From contig CAWCTF010000006.1 of assembly GCA_963798435.1 (NCBI GenBank), positions 186,001 through 250,000 on the forward strand: 64,000 nt of DNA. Direction: 5' to 3'. Shown one piece after another: positions 17,313 through 24,806 of this stretch. This stretch comes from JALHST01 sp963798435. Lineage in GTDB: Bacteria > Bacteroidota > Bacteroidia > Flavobacteriales > Flavobacteriaceae. The translations under genes and the position numbers were made by a program. Within the stretch, counting starts at the first letter, position 1; each line of letters starts with the position of its first letter. Under the pieces are notes generated by a model that did no database searches, had not been told where the DNA came from, and saw nothing but the letters and a program-made list of their open reading frames with translations.

Positions 17313-18182
17313 TTAACGGCATTTTGAGTCGGAAAAAGTGTTGTTGAAAAATCCCAAAGGTCCATTCGATTTGTTCGACGTATTTTCCTTGGTCGCCAAA
17401 GCATTGGTATTTGCAGTAATATTGCTTGTATTTTGGGTAATCGCCGCCGTATGGTTCGCGATGGTGGTACTGTGCTGCGTGATGGTCTGGGTGTTGTTGG
17501 TAATATTCGTGGTATTTGTAGTTATTGCCGTTTGAAGCGGGGCAGCATCAAAAAAGGCCCCAGAATCATCGGTAATCGAATTTCCCGAAGTTGCACTCAC
17601 GATCTGCGCCCCGGTAATATACCCCACATCGTTGGTAAAATCATCTAAGGTCACCAGATTATAGTCGATCTCGTCGTCGGTGACCGTATTGGTCTGCAGT
17701 TCGGCGGCCCCGACCGAATCATCGGCCAGTTTGTTCTGCCCGATCGAGTTGTCCTGGATATCGACCCCGTTGATGCCCCCATCGGCGATCTGGGCACTCT
17801 TGATACTGTTGGGTGCGATCTCGAAGTTATAATTGCCCCCTGTTTGCGTAATGACAATGGTCTCAATGCCCGAGGTGGCATTGACCACCGGGTCGGTACT
17901 AAACGTAATGCCCAACGAATCACAGAGATTGACCCATTGACTGCCATCGTAATAATGAACGCATTGCGTGTCGGTATTATAGGCCAAAGCACCCCGGATC
18001 GGGGTGATGGCCTCCATTTCTACCGTTGTCAGCCGGGTAATCACCAGTACGCGGGTGCCACTTTCAAGTTCAAGGACCGAACTGGGATCTATATTTTGCG
18101 GATTATCGCCTATTTTGATCTGCCCATGAAGGGCAACGCCGGCAAAGAGGCCAAACAGCAGGAGCCTAGTGCGTAACTTCAT
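17313..18182 (-). CDS. N-terminal part of the cassette 1 surface-fibre protein
   Basis: 289 residues as read, starting MKLRTRLLLFGLFAGVALHG (signal peptide). The cap domain that follows (IKIGDNPQNIDPSSVLELES, VITRLTTVEMEAITPIRGA, TQCVHYYDGSQWVNLC) matches the start of the collagen-like protein closely, including two cysteines. After that come NSIKSAQIADGGINGVDIQD-type pentad repeats, as in trimeric tail fibres and adhesin stalks, and an N/T-rich heptad region (TNTTNITNNTQTITQHSTTI). The frame ends at a single extra G near 17348; beyond it the protein continues as NGPLDFSTTLFPTQNAVKTY. It is the first gene of a 14-kb minus-strand surface locus. Confidence 0.75.
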   Translation of the reverse strand: MKLRTRLLLFGLFAGVALHGQIKIGDNPQNIDPSSVLELESGTRVLVITRLTTVEMEAITPIRGALAYNTDTQCVHYYDGSQWVNLCDSLGITFSTDPVVNATSGIETIVITQTGGNYNFEIAPNSIKSAQIADGGINGVDIQDNSIGQNKLADDSVGAAELQTNTVTDDEIDYNLVTLDDFTNDVGYITGAQIVSATSGNSITDDSGAFFDAAPLQTAITTNTTNITNNTQTITQHSTTIANHTAAITQNTSNITANTNALATKENTSNKSNGPLGFFNNTFSDSKCR

Positions 18183-18507
18183 CTTTCCATTTTTTATAGG
18201 GTTCTTTCCAAGTCTCTGGGTATCGGCGTTTATACTGATTTTGTGGGTGCGCGAATACCAGAATACAGGGACTTACAAAAATAGCACTATCTGGGCATCT
18301 ACCTAACTTTAGCCGTTAAATCACGTGCTCTAAAGATGAAGTGAAGCGTTTCTTCGGTAAACTGATGGGCGTCACTTCGTACCTGGAACTTTTCGCCTAC
18401 TTTTAGCCTTTAGAACCGCCTGTGTGACGAATTAACAAAAGTTTATTGGCCTCCGTTTTTTTATAAACCGAACTTGTATTTTCTTTATGACTGTTAAAAA
18501 CCCTTGA
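18183..18507. other. Divergent intergenic region between the fibre locus and the 18508 gene
   Basis: 325 bp without a gene. It must hold promoters for both directions. It contains a minus-strand TATTTTTG (18276-18283), an imperfect inverted repeat gaagtga (18338-18344) / tcacttc (18372-18378), and two similar segments, acctaactttagcc near 18301 and gcctacttttagcc near 18395. These could be operator sites for a regulator, but no regulator gene is adjacent. I see no RNA gene. Confidence 0.45.
18276..18283 (-). promoter_or_regulatory. Putative -7 element of the surface-fibre locus
   Basis: Minus-strand TATTTTTG fits TAnnTTTG. It lies 94 bp before the fibre ATG at 18182, which would leave an ~88-nt leader. 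No -33 match was found. Confidence 0.3.
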
Positions 18508-19260
18508 ATGAGAGCAATTTTACCCTTTTTGATCGCTTTTTTGTGCCTTGCAACCGGGTATTCCCAAGATGACGGGCGTGTCTTATTACGGGGCCAGGTA
18601 CTCTATCGGGATGTACCGATCCCCAATGAAAATGTCATCAATGTCACCACCGAAAATGGGACGATTACCGATGATAAAGGCCAATTTGCCATTGCCGTGA
18701 AAGAAGGGGACGAAGTGGCCTTTACGGCTGTAAATTATAATCTAAGGGTTGTGACCATTACGGCCGACATCCTTAAATTGAACCGCTTGGTCGTCGAAGT
18801 CAATGAAAAGGTGACCGAACTTGATGAAGTGGTCGTAACCCCTGAAAATCAGGAGAAATTCTTGGAAGTCAAAAACGAGGAACTCAAAAAATTCGAATAC
18901 GAACAGGACCGCTCAACCCCGGTCGAAAATATCGCCCTCTCGAATGCAGACCGCGGCATGTACCGAGATGGCCTGAATATCGTAAATATATTCAAGGCCC
19001 TTATAAAATCGAACAAGGAGAATGGGGATGCCAATGCACCCAAACTAAAATTAAGCGAGGTGTTGCGGCATATCTATGACGATGCGTTTTTCGTACAGGA
19101 CCTGCAACTGCCCCATGATCAAATCGATGCCTTTTTGGGCTATTGTGACAGCAAGATGCCACCACAATCCTTGTTCCAAAAGGCCAACGAATTTCAGTTG
19201 ATCGATTTTTTGGTTACCCAAAGCAAGGAATTTCGCGCCCAGATGAATGATAAGAAGTAG
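18508..19260 (+). CDS. Carboxypeptidase-regulatory-like (CarboxypepD_reg) exported protein
   Basis: 250 residues with signal peptide MRAILPFLIAFLCLATGYSQ. Residues ~25-110 form a CarboxypepD_reg-like beta-sandwich (LLRGQVLYRDVPIPNENVIN, TENGTITDDKGQFAI, then ELDEVVVTP), the module that usually precedes a SusC plug. No barrel follows; the remaining ~140 residues are mostly helical. It overlaps the next, paralogous gene by 14 bp, so the two are co-transcribed and translationally coupled. The specific role is unknown; a periplasmic or outer-membrane scaffold is an inference. Confidence 0.75.
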   Translation: MRAILPFLIAFLCLATGYSQDDGRVLLRGQVLYRDVPIPNENVINVTTENGTITDDKGQFAIAVKEGDEVAFTAVNYNLRVVTITADILKLNRLVVEVNEKVTELDEVVVTPENQEKFLEVKNEELKKFEYEQDRSTPVENIALSNADRGMYRDGLNIVNIFKALIKSNKENGDANAPKLKLSEVLRHIYDDAFFVQDLQLPHDQIDAFLGYCDSKMPPQSLFQKANEFQLIDFLVTQSKEFRAQMNDKK

Positions 19261-20050
19261 TGCCATCAGTCTCGGTTTTCTTTTTTGCAGTGCCGCTGTT
19301 GGCGCCCAGTCTTTTTTTTCTAACGACTTGCAAGGCAGGGTACAAAGTAAAGACGGCGATGTGGCGGGTACCCATGTGTTGAATACTACCACCCATCGTG
19401 CCACCATCACCGATGAAAAAGGCTACTTTACGATTCCGGTCCGCCTCTATGATACCCTGGTTTTTTCGGCAGTGCAGTACAAACGCAAGGAAATCGTCGT
19501 CACGGCTTCGATATTGCATAGCACCTCCATATTGGTCCCCCTCGAAGACGCCCTTACCGAACTGGAGGAAGTAGTAGTAACCCCCTATAACCTTTCGGGC
19601 GATCTGTCACAAGATACCAAAGGGGCTCTTAGTCAGCCCGTGGTAACGGCGTCAACGTTGGGCTTGCCGAATGCCTATGTGTATGTCCCGACCAAGGCAG
19701 AACGGGAATTGTTCGAGGCTACCTCCGGGGGGGTGGGAATTCCGTTGAACCCCATACTCAATGCGATATCAGGGCGTACAAAAATGTTGAAGGAACGGGT
19801 GGCACGTGATGGGCTGTATGCGCGAACCCAACGCGTGCGGGACATGTATCCCGATTCGCTGTTTCGCATCCACTTTAAGATATCGGAAGCAAAAATCAAT
19901 GATTTTATGTATTTCTGTGAGGTCGACCCCCAATTTCAAAGTACCGTCGATACCCATGACCGATTGAAAATCTGGGACTACTTGCAGCAACGAAGCCTTG
20001 AATATCAAAAGAACAATGCCCCTGTCAAAAAAGAAGAGGAAGAACATTGA
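19247..20050 (+). CDS. Paralogous CarboxypepD_reg-like exported protein
   Basis: 267 residues with a signal peptide ending AVGAQ. It shares with the preceding protein the order: beta-sandwich (LQGRVQSKDGDVAGTHVLN, THRATITDEKGYFTI), ELEEVVVTPYNL, and a helical C-terminal part (RDMYPDSLFRIHFKISEAKI here, LRHIYDDAFFVQDLQLPHDQ there). The tail VKKEEEEH is highly charged. The start codon ATG at 19247 lies inside the upstream gene (14-bp overlap). Sequence identity is low enough to suggest an old duplication. Function is not known. Confidence 0.72.
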   Translation: MIRSSAISLGFLFCSAAVGAQSFFSNDLQGRVQSKDGDVAGTHVLNTTTHRATITDEKGYFTIPVRLYDTLVFSAVQYKRKEIVVTASILHSTSILVPLEDALTELEEVVVTPYNLSGDLSQDTKGALSQPVVTASTLGLPNAYVYVPTKAERELFEATSGGVGIPLNPILNAISGRTKMLKERVARDGLYARTQRVRDMYPDSLFRIHFKISEAKINDFMYFCEVDPQFQSTVDTHDRLKIWDYLQQRSLEYQKNNAPVKKEEEEH

Positions 20051-20060
20051 CCCCTCCCTC

Positions 20061-20200
20061 CCCATAGCTATCGGGAGCTATCAGTGTGTAATTTGGATTT
20101 TGTTTTTTTTGGATTTTGATGCCCCGATAGCTATCGGGGTGTTATTTGTATTTTGTATTTTGGATTTTAGAATTTGGTATTTGGGCCCGGGAGCTATCGG
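20061..20200. repeat. Cluster of GATAGCTATC palindromes in the 20051-20252 spacer
   Basis: Three related elements: cccatagctatcggga at 20061-20076, the perfect 18-bp palindrome ccccgatagctatcgggg at 20122-20139, and gggagctatcgg near 20190. T-rich, ATTTTGTATTTTGGATTTT-like simple repeats lie between them. Palindromes of this core are scattered between genes in several Flavobacteriaceae genomes as I recall. Here they may act as a terminator for the upstream pair. Confidence 0.55.
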
Positions 20201-20225
20201 AAAGATTTTTGGCATAAAGATTGAT

Positions 20226-20233
20226 TATTTTTG
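20226..20233 (+). promoter_or_regulatory. Putative -7 element of the DUF6702 gene
   Basis: TATTTTTG matches TAnnTTTG and lies 20 bp before the ATG at 20253. It supports that start over the longer open frame beginning at 19998. Confidence 0.45.
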
Positions 20234-20252
20234 TTCGCTTAAAAAAGACAGT

Positions 20253-20759
20253 ATGCAGCATTTGAAAAAGGGATTTTTAATCTTGCTCTTGCCCCTCATG
20301 GCCTTTACGGTGGCCCATAAATTTTATTTGACCGTTACCCATATCGGGTACTCTGAAAAAGACGATGCCCTGCAAATTACTACCCGCATCTTTATCGACG
20401 ACATCGAAAAGGTGATGGAGGCGCGGTACGGACTCAAAATGAACATGGCCACAGCGTCGGAATCCCCTCAAGTAGATGAATATCTTGAAAAATACCTGCG
20501 TACCAAAATGGTGATCGAGCTGAACGGGGCGGTCAAGGAATATAACTTTTTGGGCAAGGAATATGATACCGATATGGTTGTCTGCTATTTGGAAATTCCG
20601 AAAATCGGCCTTGACAGCATAAAAACCATACAAATTCAGGATGAAGTTCTTATGGATCTCTTTGATGCCCAGCAGAATGTGGTACATTTTAATGTTAAAG
20701 ACCTCAGGAAGAGCATCGTACTTCTGAAATCCAATACTAAAGGAATGTTAAATCTGTAA
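20253..20759 (+). CDS. DUF6702 family exported protein
   Basis: 168 residues beginning MQHLKKGFLILLLPLMAFTV, a signal peptide or N-terminal anchor. Then come KFYLTVTHIGYSEKDDALQI, DDIEKVMEARYG and FLGKEYDTDMVVCYLEI, the signature of a small Bacteroidota family that I recall as DUF6702. The frame is open from 19998, but that stretch crosses the palindrome cluster and T-rich spacer and is not protein-like. The gene lies 61 bp before an M1 aminopeptidase gene, a pairing common in this family of bacteria. Function is unknown. Confidence 0.72.
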   Translation: MQHLKKGFLILLLPLMAFTVAHKFYLTVTHIGYSEKDDALQITTRIFIDDIEKVMEARYGLKMNMATASESPQVDEYLEKYLRTKMVIELNGAVKEYNFLGKEYDTDMVVCYLEIPKIGLDSIKTIQIQDEVLMDLFDAQQNVVHFNVKDLRKSIVLLKSNTKGMLNL

Positions 20760-20820
20760 CAATTAATTACCATTTCCTTGAAATACTTTATTTTTCGCCG
20801 CTTTTAAAACCGTTATACGA

Positions 20821-23133
20821 ATGACAAAAATTAAATATGCCTTTGCCTCATTGTTGTTTCTTTTTGCAGCAGTGGCCACCGCTCAGGAGGTTGAAAAAAA
20901 AGAAAAGGAACCCGGACATACAAACCAGAGTAAGTTCAGACAACTCTACGATGAGTTCGCAACCCCCAACACCTATCGCTCGGCTTCTGGGGCGCCGGGA
21001 CCTGATTATTACCAGCAACAGGCAGATTATAAGATCGCTGTTACCTTAGATGACAAAAATGCCAAACTTTATGGGGAGGAAACGGTAACGTATTTTAATA
21101 ATTCCCCGGATAAGCTTGATTTTTTGTGGATACAATTAGATCAGAATGTACGCGCCAAAGACTCGAAATCGCCCTTGCGCGATGGGGAAGGCGTTCCTAT
21201 GGCAGAGTCTGCAAATACCTTTGCCAGTAAATATATCAGTGCACCCTTTGATGGAGGCTTTAATATTGACTACGTAAAAGATGCGGCCGGAAACGCATTA
21301 CCGTATACCATCAATCAGACCATGATGCGTATCGACCTGCCGAAATCCCTTTTGCCCAAGGAACAAGTCTCCTTTTCGGTAAAATGGTGGTACAACATCG
21401 TGGACCATACGATAAGCCGAGCAAGATCGGGATATGAATACTTTCCCAAGGATGGGAATCGCGCCTATGTGATCGCACAATTCTTTCCAAGGATGGCGGT
21501 ATATAGCGATGTAGAAGGGTGGCAGAACCATCAGTTCTGGGGCAGCGGTGAATTTGCGCTTACTTTTGGGAACTATGATGTAAGTATCACCGTGCCCGCC
21601 GATCATATTTTAGATGGTACCGGAGAACTTCAGAATCGGAAGGAAGTTTTTACCCCAGAGATGATGTCGCGGTATGAAAAAGCCAAAAAATCATATGATA
21701 AGCCCGTTATCATTGTGACCCAGGCGGAAGCAGAGGCCGCTGAAAAGGGCTTCTCGGAAAAAACGAAGACCTGGAAATTCAAGGCCGAAAATGTCAGGGA
21801 CTATGCGTTTGCTAGTTCGCGAAAATTTATTTGGGACATGCAGGCCGTTAAAATGGGGAATCGAGATGTAATGGCCGTGTCGTTATATCCAAAAGAAGGC
21901 AACCCCCTTTGGGAAGAGTATTCTACGAAGGCCGTCGCCCATACCTTGAAGTCCTATTCTTCGCATACCTTTGATTATCCCTATCCCAAGGCCATCTCGG
22001 TACATGCCAAAAACCAAGGAATGGAATACCCGATGATCTGTTGGAATTATGGCCGTCCCAATGAGGATGGTACCTATTCGGATCGTGTCAAATTTGGTAT
22101 GTTGAGCGTAATCATGCATGAAGTGGGACACAACTTTTTCCCCATGATCGTGAATTCAGACGAACGTCAATGGGGCTGGATGGATGAAGGTCTCAACACC
22201 TTTATGCAATATATGGCCGAGCAGGAATTCGGTGAGAAGTATCCTGAAGCGATTGCCCCCAATGCGAAATACCCTTCAAACAGAGGCGAACCTTCAAAGA
22301 TCGTCCCGTATATGGGTGGGGACCAGAGTACCATCTCGCCCATCATGTCAAATCCTGAAAACGTATACCAATTGGGTCCGAATGCCTATGGAAAACCGGC
22401 AACCGCCTTAAACATTCTTCGGGAGACGATTATGGGAAGGGAGCTGTTCGACTATGCCTTTAAGACCTATGCACGTCGGTGGGAATTTAAACACCCGACG
22501 CCTGAAGACTTCTTTCGAACGATGGAGGATGCTTCGGCCGTAGATCTCGACTATTTCTGGAGAGGCTGGTTCTATACCACCGATTATGTCGATATCGGGG
22601 TGAAGGATGTCAAGAAATACCAAGTTTCAAACGACCCCTCACCGGCCATGGAAGTCTATATGCAAGAACACAATTTGACCAGGGCCGATCTGCGTCCATT
22701 GGTATACCTAGTGGAAATCGATAGTACTGAAAATGCCGAAAATGCAGCTGTGGCGGCCAAATCTCCATCGGAAGCCTCAACTACGTTGAAGGAGTATATG
22801 ATGGACAATATGACCGAGGCCGAAAGGGCCGCCGTGAAGGAGCCAAAGTACTTTTATGAAGTAACCTTCGACAAACCGGGCGGGCTTCCGATGCCATTGA
22901 TCGTAGAGTATACCTATGCCGATGGTACCAAGGAAAATATAACGTATCCTCCGGAAATATGGAGAAAAAATGATGTTGAGGTCAAAAGGGTGATTGCCAG
23001 TCAAAAAGAATTGGTGGGTATCGTCGTAGACCCTAAGGCAGAGACGGCCGATATCGATGTTACCAATAATTCCTGGCCGAAAAAGCAAGAAAATACCGAT
23101 TTTGATAAATTCAAGGCAAAAATAAAAGGGTAA
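20821..23133 (+). CDS. M1 family metallopeptidase (aminopeptidase), exported
   Basis: 770 residues with signal peptide MTKIKYAFASLLFLFAAVAT. The gluzincin site is HEVGH at 433-437, with E456 eighteen residues on (WMDEG), which together bind zinc and catalyse. GMEYPM just before it stands in for the usual GxMEN substrate-anchoring motif. The C-terminal ~270 residues include a helical region and beta-segments. It probably cleaves N-terminal residues from peptides in the periplasm or at the surface. The reading frame is intact, and a strong terminator follows. The family is certain; the substrate is not. Confidence 0.93.
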   Translation: MTKIKYAFASLLFLFAAVATAQEVEKKEKEPGHTNQSKFRQLYDEFATPNTYRSASGAPGPDYYQQQADYKIAVTLDDKNAKLYGEETVTYFNNSPDKLDFLWIQLDQNVRAKDSKSPLRDGEGVPMAESANTFASKYISAPFDGGFNIDYVKDAAGNALPYTINQTMMRIDLPKSLLPKEQVSFSVKWWYNIVDHTISRARSGYEYFPKDGNRAYVIAQFFPRMAVYSDVEGWQNHQFWGSGEFALTFGNYDVSITVPADHILDGTGELQNRKEVFTPEMMSRYEKAKKSYDKPVIIVTQAEAEAAEKGFSEKTKTWKFKAENVRDYAFASSRKFIWDMQAVKMGNRDVMAVSLYPKEGNPLWEEYSTKAVAHTLKSYSSHTFDYPYPKAISVHAKNQGMEYPMICWNYGRPNEDGTYSDRVKFGMLSVIMHEVGHNFFPMIVNSDERQWGWMDEGLNTFMQYMAEQEFGEKYPEAIAPNAKYPSNRGEPSKIVPYMGGDQSTISPIMSNPENVYQLGPNAYGKPATALNILRETIMGRELFDYAFKTYARRWEFKHPTPEDFFRTMEDASAVDLDYFWRGWFYTTDYVDIGVKDVKKYQVSNDPSPAMEVYMQEHNLTRADLRPLVYLVEIDSTENAENAAVAAKSPSEASTTLKEYMMDNMTEAERAAVKEPKYFYEVTFDKPGGLPMPLIVEYTYADGTKENITYPPEIWRKNDVEVKRVIASQKELVGIVVDPKAETADIDVTNNSWPKKQENTDFDKFKAKIKG

Positions 23134-23157
23134 CCCGATAGCATCGTTACAATTTTG

Positions 23158-23187
23158 GTCCCAATGATAATATCGTTGGGACTTTTT
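23158..23187 (+). terminator. Terminator of the M1 peptidase gene
   Basis: A 12-bp stem (gtcccaatgata / tatcgttgggac, one G-U pair) with a minimal loop, then TTTTT. Confidence 0.8.
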
Positions 23188-23209
23188 ATTTAACTGATCG
23201 AAACTTCAT

Positions 23210-23217
23210 TATATTTG
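23210..23217 (+). promoter_or_regulatory. Putative -7 element directly before tatA
   Basis: TATATTTG fits TAnnTTTG and ends 3 bp before the ATG at 23221. Transcription from it would start at or within the first codons, so the mRNA would be leaderless or begin at the second ATG (23227). Confidence 0.45.
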
Positions 23218-23220
23218 TGT

Positions 23221-23559
23221 ATGCATATGACCCATTTTTTATTCATCAGCGGCGCCGAAATATTCTTTATCATGTTCATCGTGGTCATGGTTTTCGGGGC
23301 GGATAAAATTCCGGATATCGCCAGGGGCCTTGGTAAAGGCATGCGCCAATTGAAGGATGCTACTGAGGATATCAAAAAGGAAATCCAGAAGAGTGCCGAT
23401 AAGAAGGGCATCGATACCAGTTTCATTACCGATATCAAAAAGGATTTCGATGAGGTAAAGCACAATATTCAGTCAAGTGTAGGGAAAGATCTTAAGGAAG
23501 GGGTCGACCAGGTCAAGAAAAGTGTTGACGACGTCTCCGGAACGATTAAGCGAAGTTGA
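23221..23559 (+). CDS. tatA: Sec-independent protein translocase subunit TatA/TatB
   Basis: 112 residues. It has a short periplasmic N-terminus, one membrane span (IFFIMFIVVMVFGADKIP; the phenylalanine-glycine hinge is replaced by VFGADK), and an amphipathic helix (DIARGLGKGMRQLKDATEDI) followed by a charged tail. It forms the pore-like element that moves folded proteins with twin-arginine signals; the M15 peptidase at 3207 is a possible client. The ATG at 23221 or 23227 is the start; a TTG at 23215 overlaps the promoter and is unlikely. It lies 6 bp before the PAP2 gene, so they form an operon. Confidence 0.88.
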   Translation: MHMTHFLFISGAEIFFIMFIVVMVFGADKIPDIARGLGKGMRQLKDATEDIKKEIQKSADKKGIDTSFITDIKKDFDEVKHNIQSSVGKDLKEGVDQVKKSVDDVSGTIKRS

Positions 23560-23565
23560 TGAGAC

Positions 23566-24126
23566 ATGCTCGACGCATTGCTTCGGTGGGACCGAAACAC
23601 CTTCTTATTTCTTTACAGCCTCGGTTCTGAAAAACAGGATGCTTTTTGGATTGGCATTTCCAACTTTTATTTCAGCATTCCCCTATATATCCTCCTGCTA
23701 ACGCTACTTTTTTGGAAGAACCCACGCGCAAAGGCCGTTTGGATGGTGATTACCTATGTTGGGATGATCTTGGCGGTTACCTTGGCGATGTTAGTTACCA
23801 AGGCATTGGTGGTGCGGGTGCGTCCACTCAATGCATTGTCATTGGATCGCATTATTAAAGTTCCGGCGATTCCTGTTAATCATAGTTTTTTTTCTGGCCA
23901 TACGGCGACCTCTTTTGCCATTGCCATGCTTTCCATATTCTTGCTCAGACAAAAGGTCAAGGCGATTTACGGTATCCTTATCTGGGCCATAATCCTCTCG
24001 TATAGCCGAATTTACCTAGGAGTCCATTATCCTTTGGATGTCCTGGTCGGTGCCATGATCGGCATTTTGTTTGCCTGGTTATTTTATTACCTGTATACCC
24101 GGTTTAAAGCACCCTACTTAGGGTAA
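23566..24126 (+). CDS. PAP2-family membrane phosphatase
   Basis: 186 residues with about five membrane spans. The three PAP2 signatures are present: KALVVRVRP (motif 1), FFSGH preceded by NHS (motif 2; F in place of the usual P) and SRIYLGVHYPLDVLVG (motif 3, with the catalytic H and D). Members remove phosphate from lipid phosphates such as undecaprenyl diphosphate or phosphatidic acid at the outer face of the inner membrane. Its last 23 bp overlap the end of the convergent methyltransferase gene. Confidence 0.9.
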   Translation: MLDALLRWDRNTFLFLYSLGSEKQDAFWIGISNFYFSIPLYILLLTLLFWKNPRAKAVWMVITYVGMILAVTLAMLVTKALVVRVRPLNALSLDRIIKVPAIPVNHSFFSGHTATSFAIAMLSIFLLRQKVKAIYGILIWAIILSYSRIYLGVHYPLDVLVGAMIGILFAWLFYYLYTRFKAPYLG

Positions 24127-24745
24127 GGCCGTCCCGAATCGGCAGGAGTACGGTTTCAAGTCGAGGATCTTCCTTTAAATTTTTGTTGTATTCCAAAAGC
24201 ACTTTTGTGGCCTTATCCTTGGGGTCTAGGGGCTCGACTACTTTTCCGGACCATAAGACATTATCGGATAATATGATACTGCCTGCCTTGGTTTTTTTTA
24301 ATACGGCCTCGATATAGGCGGGGTATTCGATTTTTTCCGCATCGATGAAGACGAGATCAAAGATCAATTGCATCGTGGGTATGATTTCAAGGGCATCCCC
24401 GGTATATTGAATGAATTGGTGACCTTGACCGCTTTTGTTAAAATAACGACGTTGTATTGCGGTCAGTTCCTCGTTGCGGTCTATGGTGTGCAGTTCCCCG
24501 TCTCTTTGAATTCCTTCGGCCAGGCAGAGTGCAGAATACCCAGTGTAGGTGCCTATTTCTAAAATGTAACGTGGATTGATAATTTTAGATAGCATGCTCA
24601 ATACCCTCCCTTGAAAATGACCCGTCAGCATCCTTGGGCGTACGACCTTCAAGTGGGTCTCCCGGGTCAATTCTTTCAGAATATGGGGTTCATCTTGCGA
24701 ATGGTCTTGAATATAGTGCTCCAGTTGGGTCGAGAGAAAGTGCAT
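24104..24745 (-). CDS. Class I SAM-dependent O-methyltransferase
   Basis: 213 residues of the catechol-O-methyltransferase-like (Methyltransf_3) family. The SAM-binding glycine motif is LEIGTYTGYSALCLAEGI, with the acidic LHTIDRNEE after it. FIDAEKIEYPAYIE and SDNVLWSGKV contain the metal- and substrate-binding acidic residues. It is a cytosolic enzyme that transfers methyl to small hydroxylated aromatics or similar acceptors; the substrate is unknown. It converges on the PAP2 gene with a 23-bp overlap and diverges from the GNAT gene. Confidence 0.9.
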   Translation of the reverse strand: MHFLSTQLEHYIQDHSQDEPHILKELTRETHLKVVRPRMLTGHFQGRVLSMLSKIINPRYILEIGTYTGYSALCLAEGIQRDGELHTIDRNEELTAIQRRYFNKSGQGHQFIQYTGDALEIIPTMQLIFDLVFIDAEKIEYPAYIEAVLKKTKAGSIILSDNVLWSGKVVEPLDPKDKATKVLLEYNKNLKEDPRLETVLLPIRDGLTLSRVL

Positions 24746-24806
24746 TGTTTAATTTTTGTAAAAATATAGAATTATGTAGTATTTTAAACCGACAAAAAAA
24801 AACACT

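Noticed and set aside
5312..18182. Prophage tail-fibre genes
   Set aside because: The proteins resemble tail fibres, but no capsid, portal, terminase, tail-tube or integrase gene is nearby, and they carry Sec signal peptides and T9SS partners.
19998..20252. Extended N-terminus of the DUF6702 gene
   Set aside because: It overlaps the previous gene and reads through the palindrome cluster; the promoter element and signal peptide support the start at 20253.
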